A stretch of DNA of 64,000 nucleotides, taken from positions 1 to 64,000 of the forward strand of contig NZ_JAKSXN010000001.1 of the NCBI RefSeq assembly GCF_022427145.1, given 5' to 3'. Position 1 is the stretch's first letter. Each line of letters starts with the position of its first letter. Shown piece after piece: positions 16,208-25,994 of this stretch. The notes under the pieces were generated by a model that worked only from the letters and a program-made list of their open reading frames with translations, did no database searches and was not told the DNA's origin. Position numbers and translations under genes: made by a program. This DNA comes from Paenibacillus timonensis (GTDB lineage Bacteria > Bacillota > Bacilli > Paenibacillales > Paenibacillaceae).

Positions 16208-16477
16208 CTAGTCTTGCTTTTCTCGATAAAAGATCATTCCGCCGTGATACAACACGTCGCCTTCAAATTCGCCATCGGCCGTAAAGCCGGTATCGTCTAC
16301 GTAATCGATTCGGTTGCCGATGACCTTATAGCTTCCGGTATAGGCGCTTTTTCTACTGCCCCGGGCTTCGTCGTACCGTCCGTTCGGAAGCAGTTCCTGG
16401 CGGATTTGCCCATCCAGAGTCACCCACATACCGACATAAGGATGCGGCGGGGTTTGCGGTTGCTCGTTTTTTTCCAA
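16208..16477 (-). CDS. Atu4866-family protein
   Basis: An 89-residue soluble protein matching the whole Atu4866 domain: HPYVGMWVTLDG, QELLPNGRYDEARG, SAYTGSY, DYVDDTGFTADGEF and the ending GGMIFYRE. The domain is a small beta-barrel of unknown function first described from an Agrobacterium structure. Start is ATG 16477 after GGAGAGG. It is divergent from an AraC regulator 154 bases away, an arrangement I recall for other members of the family, so that regulator probably controls it. Confidence 0.85.
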   Translation of the reverse strand: MEKNEQPQTPPHPYVGMWVTLDGQIRQELLPNGRYDEARGSRKSAYTGSYKVIGNRIDYVDDTGFTADGEFEGDVLYHGGMIFYREKQD

Positions 16478-16573
16478 GTGAATCCTCTCCTTCCTGCAGC
16501 TTATTATGAACCAGCCGCCGGAAGAAGGGGTAGCTCGATGATCGCAAATCCTTGCCTAATCCTCTCATGCCGC

Positions 16574-16602
16574 TTTATCGGGTAGAAGAAAGAAGGTATA
16601 AT
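16574..16602 (+). promoter_or_regulatory. Promoter of the AraC gene
   Basis: TTTATC (16574-16579), a 17-base spacer and a perfect TATAAT (16597-16602) precede the ribosome site GGAGGGAGGG. Confidence 0.65.
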
Positions 16603-16631
16603 GGCCCTAACCTAAGGAGGGAGGGATTCTG

Positions 16632-17552
16632 ATGTACACAACGCATCCGGCTGAAACAGTCCTCACGGCCTATCAAGCCGAGTTGGCCCGGTTGATCGAG
16701 CAACATACCCCCGGGAACGGGGCTCATGCGACTTCAATCCCGTCGTTATTTCTGCTTCGCAGCTCTGATATCGCCTATCCGTCGTTTTCTGTCCATGAAC
16801 CGGGGATTTGTATTATCGCGCAGGGGGCTAAAGTGATTATTCTGGGGGAAGAGCGTTATACGTATGGCCCTTCCAGCTACTTGGTCGTTTCTCTGGACCT
16901 TCCCGTAGCGGCACAGGTGACGGAAGCTTCCGAAGAAACGCCTTATTTGTGCATCCGGATTAATTTTGATCCGGACGAAGCGTTGGACCTGATGACGGAA
17001 GCCGATCTGGCCGGGTTGTCCAAGGGCGAGTCGCGTCGCGGCATCTTCGTCGATCCGACGAGTCCGGACATGCTTGACGCCGCTATACGGCTCGTGAAGC
17101 TATCGGCGCAGCCGGAAGACGCGCCGGTGTTAGCGCCGCTGGTGATCCGGGAGATCTTGTACCGGGTGTTACGCGGCGCGCAAGGCCACGCGTTGCGGCA
17201 AATTGCCACCGGCGGCAGCACGGCCAACCGGATCGCCAGGGTCGTTCATCGGATCAAGGCCGATTATGCCCAACCGCTGCGCATTGATGAGCTTGCCGCG
17301 ATCGCTCATATGGCTCCCTCTTCCCTGCACCGTCACTTCAAGGAAATCACGGCGATGAGCCCGCTCCAATACCAGAAGCAAATCCGGCTTCAGGAGGCCC
17401 GTCGCATCCTGCTGTCCGAATCGGCCGACGCGGCCGACGTCGCTTACCAGGTGGGTTACGAAAGCCCCTCCCAATTCAGCCGGGAATACGCCCGGCGGTT
17501 TGGATTGCCCCCAATTAGCGACATCAAGCGATTAAAGGGGGAGTTGGGTTAA
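16632..17552 (+). CDS. AraC-family regulator with AraC_N domain
   Basis: A 306-residue regulator. Residues 20-185 form the cupin-like AraC_N domain (FSVHEPGICIIAQGAKVI). The C-terminus has two helix-turn-helix motifs: IDELAAIAHMAPSSLHRHFK (about 220-239) and AADVAYQVGYESPSQFSREY. The start ATG 16632 follows a GGAGGGAGGG ribosome site. It is transcribed away from the Atu4866-family gene, its likely target. Confidence 0.92.
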   Translation: MYTTHPAETVLTAYQAELARLIEQHTPGNGAHATSIPSLFLLRSSDIAYPSFSVHEPGICIIAQGAKVIILGEERYTYGPSSYLVVSLDLPVAAQVTEASEETPYLCIRINFDPDEALDLMTEADLAGLSKGESRRGIFVDPTSPDMLDAAIRLVKLSAQPEDAPVLAPLVIREILYRVLRGAQGHALRQIATGGSTANRIARVVHRIKADYAQPLRIDELAAIAHMAPSSLHRHFKEITAMSPLQYQKQIRLQEARRILLSESADAADVAYQVGYESPSQFSREYARRFGLPPISDIKRLKGELG

Positions 17553-17574
17553 CCCTCGCCGGCTTCGTCGCTCA

Positions 17575-18495
17575 TTAACGACCTTGCGGCATTTTTTTGA
17601 AAGCAGGATACTGATGAATGGCGATGCCGCCAAAACCTTCGTGCTTCGCATAATAGGCGGTGATGGCCATAATCTGCTTGTTCATGTAGACCGAGCCTTT
17701 GTTAAAATACGTAATCTCGTTCGGAATCGTGGAACCGTTCGGCGGACTGGTCTCCGCACCGATATATACCTTCTTGCCTAATTTCGCGGCATAATTCGCT
17801 TCCGCCAAGGACGCGCGGATTTGCCGATCGGCCGTGTCGCGGTAGGCCATCAGGGATGCGGTATCTACGATATCCAGGACGAAATAACTTAACGGCTTCC
17901 GTTGTCCGCCCGTCTCTACAATCACCGGATTTTCTCCGGAAGCATACCACCAGGGAATCGCCGCGTTAAACTCCATTGGATCTCCGCTTTCGTTGATTTC
18001 TTCCGCGATTTTCTTCAACACCTGAATGTACTGATAGTTCACGGATCCTCGCTTGGTTTTGTATTCCTTCAAGGTGTGCGGCTCGATATCATATTGGATT
18101 CCGTCAAAGGCGCTGGCCGGGTGGGAGGCATTAAACGACAGCACCTGCTGAAGCTCCGTCAACGCCTCGCGGTGACGGCCTTCCAAAGCCCACTCCGCTC
18201 TTCCGACCAGCGCAAAGACGCGAATCCCCTCCTCATGCGCCCGGTAAATCAGTTCCTCGTAAGTTGCCGGTTGATCCGGCAGCGTCTTGCTCGTTCCGAT
18301 AAACAACAGGTTGATGTCCTGCTCCTTCAAGAACTTCAACAACGCCGTGATTTTGTCCGAATTCGAAGCCGTTTCGTAAAAATCCCAGGCCCATATCGCT
18401 TTGGTTTGCCGCTCCTCCGCTTGGGCCGGAGAGGAAACTCCGCATGCCAACGTCAACCAGACTGCCAAAAACAGCAGAATCGCCTTGTTCTTCAC
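17575..18495 (-). CDS. Secreted TIM-barrel-like protein of unknown function
   Basis: A 306-residue protein with a Sec signal peptide (basic MKNK, hydrophobic core ILLFLAVWLTLACG, cleavage near PAQAEE). The mature part has features of a glycosidase-like alpha/beta barrel: IWAWDFYETA at the start, FDGIQYDIEPH in the middle (adjacent Asp and Glu residues), NAAIPWWY, and DTASLMAYRDTAD. Many surface-associated glycoside-hydrolase-like proteins have this layout, but I cannot assign a family. GTG 18495 start; ribosome site GGAG is 13 bases away, so the start is uncertain. Transcribed alone. Confidence 0.65.
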   Translation of the reverse strand: MKNKAILLFLAVWLTLACGVSSPAQAEERQTKAIWAWDFYETASNSDKITALLKFLKEQDINLLFIGTSKTLPDQPATYEELIYRAHEEGIRVFALVGRAEWALEGRHREALTELQQVLSFNASHPASAFDGIQYDIEPHTLKEYKTKRGSVNYQYIQVLKKIAEEINESGDPMEFNAAIPWWYASGENPVIVETGGQRKPLSYFVLDIVDTASLMAYRDTADRQIRASLAEANYAAKLGKKVYIGAETSPPNGSTIPNEITYFNKGSVYMNKQIMAITAYYAKHEGFGGIAIHQYPAFKKMPQGR

Positions 18496-18671
18496 TCGGT
18501 TCTCTACGCTCCATTCCTTCTCTTATTTCCCCTGCGAGGCGATAAGGGATCGATCTTCCTCTTAACAGGGGTATTCGATTCAGAATGAGATTAACACAAA
18601 AAGGAAGACCGACGAATGATCTGTTTGACCTAATGTGGAGGGATTCGAGCCCTGATTATCGGGAATTTGCC

Positions 18672-20366
18672 CTATTTGGAAACCGCCATTCCCTTGACAG
18701 ACAACGCTTGGTTGAACCGATCCAGAGACTGCTGCTGAATATGAATGGCCCGGTCAATGCCCATGGCGCGAATTTGCTCTACGTAACCTTCAAACGCGTC
18801 CAGCGGCTCAATGCCGTAGATGATCTTGAGCGACATCTCATCCACCATGCGGTTCACTTCTTGCATAATGACGGAAAATTCCGTGCTCTCCTCTTCGGTT
18901 TTCGGCAAGGTCGGCAAATTGTGGAGCGAAGCATCCGTATCGGACCAGAGCCGGATGGCCTCCTGCTGCTCCTTCAGCGTGTAATACTGCTCCATGTAAC
19001 GCACATCCTGCACGAACGGACCGAAATAGCTGGCCCGGGTATACATGGCGAGCGCTTGGGACGGGGCCCACCGGTTCGGATTGTTTAAGATGAGTTCGGT
19101 ATAAGCAGGATAGCCGTCCTTCATTTCGTAGCTGACTCCCTCGATCCCGAAATTAAACAGCATATGGCCTTCCGGGCTATACCCGTAATCCAGCATGCGG
19201 GCCGCCTCCTCCACCTGCCGGTTGCTTGTCGAAATCGCAACGCCGCCGCTGGTACCAACGGCTGGCGCGAACTGGCCGAATTTCGGGCGATCTCCTTTCT
19301 TCAACACCGGATACGGCACCGGAGCCAGTTCGACAGCGGGATCCTTCGCTTTCATGATCGGCAGCCAAGTCCCGATTCCCGCTCCGGCATTCCAGATGCT
19401 TGCGCCGCTGCGCCCAAGGATCATGCTGGTATCCTGGGTTTCAGAATCAACCGCGGCGAGATTGGGATCGATCAGCCCTTCCTTGAACCAATCGCGGAAC
19501 AAAGCCAGAAACGCTTTGTACTCCGGCTCGATCGCGCCGAATTTAACCTTGCCTTGCTCCTGGTAAAAGTCCTTCTTAATCCCAAAGGCGCCAACGAATC
19601 CTCCCCCTTCGATGCCGAACAGCGGATTCGGAACGCCCAGAAACGTCAATGGCGCTTTAGCGCCTTTCCGTTCCTTGAACGCCTTCAGCACGTCGTGCCA
19701 TTCCTCGATCGTCACCGGCACCTCAAGCCCGAGCTCATCCAGCCAATCCTTGCGGATAATGGGTCCTTGGTAAGTGCGTAGCCGCTTATCGCCTTGAATG
19801 AACGGGAACGCGTAATAACTCCCGTTCGCCGTGCGCACCTGCAGATCGATTTCGGGATGCTCGCTCAGGTATTTTTTGAGATGAGGAGCGTATTGATCGA
19901 TGATCTCGTTCAGCCTCAGGATATAGCCGTCATTGATCGCCTTCTCGGGCCCGCCCGGATAGTTGATCCATTCGTACTCGATCAAATCCGGCAACTCGCC
20001 GGAAGCGAGCAGAATGCTCAGCGCTTCTTTCCCTTGATTGCCGGGGGGCTGGATGAAGTGCAACTCCACTCCGGTTCTCCGTTGCCATTCCTGAAAGAAA
20101 GGGACTTCGCCGAAGCTGGACTTAATGCTGGCCGCATTGCCGTTTAATTCGGCCCAGTAGGTGAGCGACGGCCGGTTGTCCACCTCGCTGCCCTCGCTAT
20201 TACGCAAAACCTGCGGAGTTCCCGGCGATGCCGCCGGGCTCTCGCGAAAACGCCCCTCGGCAGGATCGCACGCGGCCAACAGAACGGCCAGCAATGCCAG
20301 CACTAGCGTCACCGAAATTCCTCGATTGGCGGGAGGATCTCCGCCCTTCTTCCGCATTCGCGTCAT
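18672..20366 (-). CDS. Sugar ABC transporter binding lipoprotein (LplA/YtcQ-like), copy 1
   Basis: A 564-residue lipoprotein: signal peptide with core VTLVLALLAVLL, lipobox LAAC (Cys about 33). The large two-lobed body contains LTYWAELNGN, PPGNQGKEALSILLASGELPD, and FNFGIEGVSYEM, as in LplA/YtcQ-type proteins that carry oligosaccharides of plant or animal polysaccharides. It is clearly paralogous to the lipoprotein at 25995-27650 throughout its length. Start ATG 20366 after GGAGG overlaps the AraC stop. It ends the operon with no importer genes of its own beside it, so both binding proteins may serve the LplBC permeases at 24116-25935. Confidence 0.9.
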   Translation of the reverse strand: MTRMRKKGGDPPANRGISVTLVLALLAVLLAACDPAEGRFRESPAASPGTPQVLRNSEGSEVDNRPSLTYWAELNGNAASIKSSFGEVPFFQEWQRRTGVELHFIQPPGNQGKEALSILLASGELPDLIEYEWINYPGGPEKAINDGYILRLNEIIDQYAPHLKKYLSEHPEIDLQVRTANGSYYAFPFIQGDKRLRTYQGPIIRKDWLDELGLEVPVTIEEWHDVLKAFKERKGAKAPLTFLGVPNPLFGIEGGGFVGAFGIKKDFYQEQGKVKFGAIEPEYKAFLALFRDWFKEGLIDPNLAAVDSETQDTSMILGRSGASIWNAGAGIGTWLPIMKAKDPAVELAPVPYPVLKKGDRPKFGQFAPAVGTSGGVAISTSNRQVEEAARMLDYGYSPEGHMLFNFGIEGVSYEMKDGYPAYTELILNNPNRWAPSQALAMYTRASYFGPFVQDVRYMEQYYTLKEQQEAIRLWSDTDASLHNLPTLPKTEEESTEFSVIMQEVNRMVDEMSLKIIYGIEPLDAFEGYVEQIRAMGIDRAIHIQQQSLDRFNQALSVKGMAVSK

Positions 20367-22741
20367 CCCGTAGCCTCCTTCCCGTTCATTCCGCTGATCT
20401 CCTTATACCTGCCGGGCGTGATGCCTTCGTATTTTTTAAAGACCCGAATGAATGTGGCCGCATCGTTATACCCCACGACCTTGCAGAGTTCGCTGATCGA
20501 ATCGGTTTTGGTCCGCATGAGCTCCTTGGCCTGTTCGATCCGGCAGCGATGGATGCTGTCCAGCAGTCCTTCGCCCGTCTGATTCTTGTAGAGCTTGGAG
20601 AGATAACTGCCTTTCATGCCAAAATACTCGCCGATCGCATTCACGTTTAGATTCACGTCGCTGTAGCGTGCCGCGATATAGGCCGTCACCTGCTCGGTCA
20701 AACTGCGAAGCGAGTCCTCCCGCTCCCTCGCAAGATGGCTTGCGCGTTTGTCGGCAGCAAAGGCACAAACCTCATGCAACAAGTCTTGCAGAGCGTGTTG
20801 CATATCCTGAACGGTATCGCAGGCCAGTACATCGTCAATCCACAGCGGGTACCCGGCCAATCGGCAATCGTCATCGTGCCCGCCCAGCTCATGAATCACT
20901 TTAATCATGGTGCTCACCAGATTAAACATGAGGCATTTCGCGACGTTGAGCGACATGACCGGCTGCTCCAGATTGCGCCTCATGATCTCATTCATGTAGC
21001 TGCCGGCCTGCTCGGCATCGCCGGCTTTGATGAAATTGATGAGCTGCTGTTCAACTTGCAGCGGATAATCGTACCCGTACGGGCCATTCGCCGACTCGTG
21101 ACGGATATCGCCGTGGGCGATGATCCCTTTTTTGCCGAGCACCATCTTGTATTCCATCGCGTCCACCGCCTCCTGATAGGCTTCATGGATGCCGATCCAG
21201 GACGCGTGCCGGCCGCTGATCGAGATGGTCAACTCCATGTCGTAGCGCTCCAGGAACCGCTGCGCTTCCCCCGCAATTTCGTTCAGTTCCTGACTCCACC
21301 CGGAAGATGAGGTGTCTGCGTTCAAATTGACCAGGCAGACCATCATTTCATCGGCCTCCGCGACGTACCCGGCGTGCCCGCGGCTCGCGACAAGCTCCTC
21401 AACCACGTTGGAGATGATGAGCTGAATCAGCTTGCTTCTTTCGTTAAATCCCACGCCCGGCAGCTTATCGTATAGACTTTCCTCGTTTTCGATGACGAAC
21501 AGAATCACGGCAAAATCCCGCGAATGCAGCGGCATTTGAAACGAACGAAACGATTCTTCATAAGGGACCAGGGGATCGGTTTTTCCTTTCAGCAGCCGAT
21601 ATATTAAGTTGGAGCGAAGCACTTGCTGGTGCTTTTGCAGCTGCTGGGCAATCTCGTTTTTCTCGGTCCGCGTACGCTGGATCATGTTCTGGATGAACCG
21701 CAGCTCGTTGGGTTCGCCGGGCAAGGCTTGCGCATTTTTGTCGGTCAGCGATTCCACCAGCTGTTGGATTGGGGAGTAATTACGCCGCATAAAGAACCAC
21801 GTCAGCACCCCCGCGCCAATGAGGCTGACCAGGATGCTGATATAGGTAAAATTGCGGACATAGACGGCTTTTTCCCAATACAATCCGCTGGGTATGATCA
21901 ACGCATATTTGAGTTCGGATACTGTGGATTCCATGTAAAACAACTCCGAATCCCCCGCCTGCGCCTGATCCAGCTTCACGCGATTGCCGTCCATGAAGGG
22001 AAGCAGCTCGCCCGCATGGTCCCGATTGGTCATCAGCACTTCGTTATTCTGATTCAGAATCAACAGCAATCCGTCGCTGAAGCCCGAAATCCCTTCAATG
22101 GCTTGTTGAAACCGGCTCGTATCGGCCATCACCACGACGGTTCCCGGCTCTTGCCCGTTCAAACTCGGGGGCAGCTGCGTGACGTAAGCGATGGAGGATT
22201 CCGTCGGTCCCGCGTTCACATGAGGAAGCACGACAAACCGATTTGTATCCGCTTCCAAGATTGTGTGCTGCCAAGCCTCCATACTCATGGCCCCGGTCTG
22301 GTGAATGGTATGGAAGGCGGTTGGCAAATCCCTAATATTTCCCGCCCGGAGAACCGCATCCCCTTTTTTCCAAACCACGTAAAATTCATCAATCGTTGCG
22401 TACGACGTCTTAAACAGACGAAACTCCTTGACGAGCTGGTAAGCCGTGTAAGGAGCTTCCGATTCGGCTTGGTTGGAGTACATCAGCGTCTGTAAGTTCG
22501 GACTCCAGGTTATCTCCATATTCAGCCGTTTCATCAAATCGATTTGCGTGTCGATCGTATAGCGCATTTGCTTCAGCAGCGAATCGTTCGCCCGGTGAAT
22601 TTCGCTCTTTAACGCCGCATTGGCTTGAGCATAAATGACGAGGCTGATCAGAATCGGCACGAACAACACCGCACTGTACGAAACAAGCCAGGTTACGATC
22701 ACGCTTTCCCGCTTCCGCCACAAAGATTGAATGTTCAGCAT
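20363..22741 (-). CDS. Membrane-bound AraC-family sensor-regulator
   Basis: A 792-residue one-component regulator. One transmembrane helix at about 15-40 (TWLVSYSAVLFVPILISLVI) and a second near 295-315 bracket an extracellular sensor domain, followed by a cytoplasmic middle region. The C-terminal AraC DNA-binding domain contains NVNAIGEYFGMKGSYLSKLY and SISELCKVVGYNDAATFIRV. This architecture is common in Paenibacillus next to LplABC-type importers and senses extracellular saccharide. Start ATG 22741 after GGGGAGG. A terminator at 22899-22929 separates it from the GH88 operon, so it and copy 1 of the lipoprotein have their own transcript. Confidence 0.9.
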   Translation of the reverse strand: MLNIQSLWRKRESVIVTWLVSYSAVLFVPILISLVIYAQANAALKSEIHRANDSLLKQMRYTIDTQIDLMKRLNMEITWSPNLQTLMYSNQAESEAPYTAYQLVKEFRLFKTSYATIDEFYVVWKKGDAVLRAGNIRDLPTAFHTIHQTGAMSMEAWQHTILEADTNRFVVLPHVNAGPTESSIAYVTQLPPSLNGQEPGTVVVMADTSRFQQAIEGISGFSDGLLLILNQNNEVLMTNRDHAGELLPFMDGNRVKLDQAQAGDSELFYMESTVSELKYALIIPSGLYWEKAVYVRNFTYISILVSLIGAGVLTWFFMRRNYSPIQQLVESLTDKNAQALPGEPNELRFIQNMIQRTRTEKNEIAQQLQKHQQVLRSNLIYRLLKGKTDPLVPYEESFRSFQMPLHSRDFAVILFVIENEESLYDKLPGVGFNERSKLIQLIISNVVEELVASRGHAGYVAEADEMMVCLVNLNADTSSSGWSQELNEIAGEAQRFLERYDMELTISISGRHASWIGIHEAYQEAVDAMEYKMVLGKKGIIAHGDIRHESANGPYGYDYPLQVEQQLINFIKAGDAEQAGSYMNEIMRRNLEQPVMSLNVAKCLMFNLVSTMIKVIHELGGHDDDCRLAGYPLWIDDVLACDTVQDMQHALQDLLHEVCAFAADKRASHLAREREDSLRSLTEQVTAYIAARYSDVNLNVNAIGEYFGMKGSYLSKLYKNQTGEGLLDSIHRCRIEQAKELMRTKTDSISELCKVVGYNDAATFIRVFKKYEGITPGRYKEISGMNGKEATG

Positions 22742-22892
22742 CCGTTCCTCCCCGTATTCTTCCGGTTTGTAGGTTTGTCGGTGCATCAGATCAAGACCTA
22801 ATTATAACGGCTCCCCCCGGCAAAAGCCTATAGATAAAAAGTTCAATTCGATTGACAATAACGGCAGGCGAGCGGCACTGCTACCATCCAAC

Positions 22893-22929
22893 GCAAATAG
22901 CCCGAACGGACCTTGCGGTCCCTCGGGCT
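22893..22929 (-). terminator. Terminator after GH88 gene
   Basis: AGCCCGA (22899-22905) pairs with TCGGGCT (22923-22929); inside, GGACC and GGTCC extend the stem. The minus strand continues with ATTTGCG, so the T run is weak. It lies 20 bases after the GH88 stop. Confidence 0.65.
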
Positions 22930-22947
22930 GAAATTCATGATTTGCGA

Positions 22948-24078
22948 TTAAAAAATGCGCCGGTTCCACCCTCTGAGCTTGGCAAAGGCCTCCACAAAGA
23001 AGTAATCGCCGTAAATCAGCGAAACGTTCACGTTCTGGTTCGCCGGTTTGTGGCCGGTTCCCTGAACCAAGATGGCTTCATGCCCCGGATCGTCCCAGGT
23101 GGCATACTTGGCCGCCAGCGAACGGAGCATCCGTTCGGCTGCCGTCCGGTAAGGTCTACCGACGGGGTCTTCCAGCAAATCGGCGAGCTCCAGCAAGCCG
23201 GATGCGGCGATCGCCCCAGCCGAGGTATCGCGGGGAATTCCATCGTCCCCGGCCTCAGGCGTGGCGCGAAAATCCCACGGCGGCACGCCGTCCTCCGGCA
23301 AGCTGGCGACAAAGAAATTCGCCACGCGTTGCGCCGCGCTTAAGTACGCGGAATCTCCGGTGTAGCGGTAGGTGTTCGCCAGACCGTAAAGCGCCCAGGC
23401 GTTCCCCCGGCTCCAGGCCGAGTCGGGACCGGCCCCTTGCCCTCCCAGCGCCTCCACGCGTTCGCCCGATTCCGGGTCAAAGGCGACGATGTGATGGGTG
23501 GAACCGTCGGCTCGCACGAATTGCTTCACGACCATATCCGCGTGCGCCTTGGCAATATGGGCAAACCGAGGATCGCCGCTCTCCTGGGAGGCCCAGAACA
23601 GCAGCGATACGTTCATCATCGTATCAATGATCGACCATCCCGCCTTATCGTTACCGTTCCAGGCCCGGAGGTAGCTGCCCCGCGGGTTGAAACGCCCGGC
23701 CAGGAAGTTTGCCGCGAACAACCCCCGCCGCAAGGCGTTCTTGTCGCCCGTCAGCTTATATTTGAAAACCGCCGTCGGCAAGAAATGAAAACCCACGTCG
23801 TGATCAAAGGCATTCTCCTGCAGGAACAACTCGAACAACCGCTCATCCCAAGGCCACGCAGCCTCTCTCCAACGATCCTCTCCCGTCATCTCGTACATCA
23901 GCCACAGCATTCCCGGCCAGAACCCGGCGGTCCACCAGTCCAGCCTCGTATCGTCGTAAATTCCGTCAGCCCCCGCGACATGGGGGCACTTGTCTCCCAG
24001 GGCCTCCCGCATACGGGACATTTTCGCTTCCAACCGCGGCCATATCTCTAGGCCGATCGATTCGATGGTCGTTGTCAT
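22948..24078 (-). CDS. Glycoside hydrolase family 88 unsaturated glucuronyl hydrolase
   Basis: A 376-residue alpha6/alpha6-barrel enzyme with no signal peptide, so cytoplasmic. GH88 enzymes hydrate the 4,5-unsaturated uronic acid left by polysaccharide lyases and release it from the oligosaccharide. The two Asp residues equivalent to D88 and D149 of the Bacillus GL1 enzyme are D94 (FDHDVGF) and D152 (IDTMMN). Other family landmarks: DWWTAGFWPGMLW, DSAWSRGNAWALYG. Start ATG 24078 follows AGGAGGAG. It is the last gene of the lplB-lplC transporter operon, so the importer probably carries unsaturated glycosaminoglycan or xanthan-type disaccharides. No lyase is encoded in this window. Confidence 0.92.
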   Translation of the reverse strand: MTTTIESIGLEIWPRLEAKMSRMREALGDKCPHVAGADGIYDDTRLDWWTAGFWPGMLWLMYEMTGEDRWREAAWPWDERLFELFLQENAFDHDVGFHFLPTAVFKYKLTGDKNALRRGLFAANFLAGRFNPRGSYLRAWNGNDKAGWSIIDTMMNVSLLFWASQESGDPRFAHIAKAHADMVVKQFVRADGSTHHIVAFDPESGERVEALGGQGAGPDSAWSRGNAWALYGLANTYRYTGDSAYLSAAQRVANFFVASLPEDGVPPWDFRATPEAGDDGIPRDTSAGAIAASGLLELADLLEDPVGRPYRTAAERMLRSLAAKYATWDDPGHEAILVQGTGHKPANQNVNVSLIYGDYFFVEAFAKLRGWNRRIF

Positions 24079-24115
24079 GCTTCTCCTCCTCAACCGTTCC
24101 TAATGGATGTTGCCA

Positions 24116-25000
24116 TCAACCCTTCAACGATCCCACCATAACGCCTTTCACGAAATAACGCTGTAAAAACGGATACACGCACATAATCGGAAAAGTCGCC
24201 ACGATGATCGTCGCGTATTTGATCGTCTCCCCGATCTGAAACCGATCGCCGGCGGAGGCCCCGATCGACATGCTGTCCGTCGAGTTGGAGATCAGGATTT
24301 CGCGCAGCACGAGCTGCAGCGGGAACAGTTCCCGGCTTTTGATGAACACGGAGGCATAGAACCAGCCGTTCCATTTGTCCACCGCATAATACAAGATCAT
24401 CACGGCGATCACGGGCATGGAGAGCGGGATAATGATCCGGAACAGGATCGTGAAATGGTTCGCCCCATCGATCTTTGCCGATTCCTCCAGGCTGTCCGGG
24501 ATGCCCATGAACGAGGTGCGCATAATGATCAAATTAAACGTGCTGATTGCAAACGGAATAATCGTGGACCACAACGAGTCCAGGAGGCCAACGCCTTTGA
24601 CGACCAAATACATCGGAATCAGCCCGCCGCCGAAAAACATCGTAAATACGATGAGGAACATGAACATTTTGTTCCACATCACGTTTTTGCGGGACAACAC
24701 ATAAGCGCCCAGCGCCGTCATGAAGAGGTTGACGGTCACCCCGAACACGACGATAAACAACGTGTTGCGAAACCCGATCCCGATCCCCGGATTGGCGAGA
24801 ACGCTCTCATACGCTGCCAAGCTGAAGCCGACCGGCTTCCATAGAAACCCCTTATGAGCCAGGAGCTGGGCCGAGTCGCTGAACGACGCGAACAATACAT
24901 AGAGCAGCGGATACAAGGTAGCCGCTACCAACAGGATCAACAGGGTATAGTTAATTGCATTAAATACAGGGTCCAACCAACCGCTGCTTTCCGTCTTCAT
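24116..25000 (-). CDS. CUT1 sugar ABC permease, LplC/YtcP-like
   Basis: A 294-residue permease with six helices and the CUT1 EAA loop EESAKIDGANHFTILFRIII (about 188-207). It ends with the family signature YFVKGVMVGSLKG. Start ATG 25000 after GAGGTG. It pairs with the LplB-like permease immediately upstream; no ATPase is encoded nearby, as usual for this class, which shares an MsmK/MsmX-type ATPase encoded elsewhere. Confidence 0.93.
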   Translation of the reverse strand: MKTESSGWLDPVFNAINYTLLILLVAATLYPLLYVLFASFSDSAQLLAHKGFLWKPVGFSLAAYESVLANPGIGIGFRNTLFIVVFGVTVNLFMTALGAYVLSRKNVMWNKMFMFLIVFTMFFGGGLIPMYLVVKGVGLLDSLWSTIIPFAISTFNLIIMRTSFMGIPDSLEESAKIDGANHFTILFRIIIPLSMPVIAVMILYYAVDKWNGWFYASVFIKSRELFPLQLVLREILISNSTDSMSIGASAGDRFQIGETIKYATIIVATFPIMCVYPFLQRYFVKGVMVGSLKG

Positions 25001-25011
25001 CCCTCTTCACC

Positions 25012-25935
25012 TCACCATAAGCTGTTTTCGTTCACTTTGCGGCTGATGTAATTCGCGGAGATGAGCAACGCGAGATTGATCAACGAATTAAATAACCCGA
25101 CGGCCGAGCTGTAGCTCCAGCCGAACTCCAGCAAGCCCTTGCGGTACACGAACGTGGAAATGACGTCCGCGGTCTCGTACGTGACCGAATTATACAGCAA
25201 AATAATCTTCTCGAAACCAACGTTAAGCAAATTTCCGATCCGTAAGATGAACATAATGGTGATGACCGGCAGCAACCCCGGCAGTGTGATATAGAACATC
25301 TGCTTGAGCCGGCTGGCCCCGTCCATCCGTGCGGCCTCGTATTGCTCAAGGTCAATGCTCATGAGCGCCGCGATGTAAATGATCGACTCCCAGCCGATCC
25401 GCTGCCAAATTTCGGATAACACATAGATGGGCCGAAACAGCTCGGGTTTCTGCAGCATGGCCTGCCCGTCGTACCCAAACTGCATGAACAGCCGATTAAT
25501 GAGGCCGTCCGCATTCGTAAAGTCCGTAATGATGCCGCAGATGACCACAAGCGAGATGAAGTACGGCATATACGTAATCGTCTGGACAACCCGTTTGAAA
25601 TGGCGGCGTCGCACTTCGTTGATCAGCAAAGCCAAAATGATCGGTGCGGGAAACTCAAAAATCAGCGTGTACAAGCTGATCATGATCGTATTTTTCAGCA
25701 CCCGCAAGAAATAGTAGCTGCCGAAGAAGTCCTCGAAATGCTTCAGCCCGACCCAATCGCTTCCGAGAATGCCCTTGATCGGGGAGAAATCCTTAAATGC
25801 GATCACCGCGCCGTACATCGGGCCGTAGTGAAAAACCAGATAGTAGGCGACGACGGGAATCATCATGAGATACAGGTATTTGTTCATCCGGAAGTCCCGG
25901 ATAAACCGACGTTTGAAGGAGGTTGGTTTGCTCAT
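25012..25935 (-). CDS. CUT1 sugar ABC permease, LplB/YteP-like
   Basis: A 307-residue permease starting with the LplB-type opening (RDFRMNKYLYLMMIPVVAYY) and carrying six helices. The EAA loop is QYEAARMDGASRLKQMFYIT (about 198-217) and the typical end is NYISRKVNENSLW. Start ATG 25935; GAGGTG lies 13 bases upstream. Middle gene of the lipoprotein-LplB-LplC-GH88 operon. Confidence 0.93.
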   Translation of the reverse strand: MSKPTSFKRRFIRDFRMNKYLYLMMIPVVAYYLVFHYGPMYGAVIAFKDFSPIKGILGSDWVGLKHFEDFFGSYYFLRVLKNTIMISLYTLIFEFPAPIILALLINEVRRRHFKRVVQTITYMPYFISLVVICGIITDFTNADGLINRLFMQFGYDGQAMLQKPELFRPIYVLSEIWQRIGWESIIYIAALMSIDLEQYEAARMDGASRLKQMFYITLPGLLPVITIMFILRIGNLLNVGFEKIILLYNSVTYETADVISTFVYRKGLLEFGWSYSSAVGLFNSLINLALLISANYISRKVNENSLW

Positions 25936-25994
25936 GCGTCTTCGAATTCACCTCATTTCGAATCGGGAGGGCTACGTGCCCTCCCGCAGGGCTG

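Noticed and set aside
21623-22495. A 290-codon plus-strand frame inside the membrane AraC gene
   Set aside because: Antisense to a well-supported coding sequence; no start signals.
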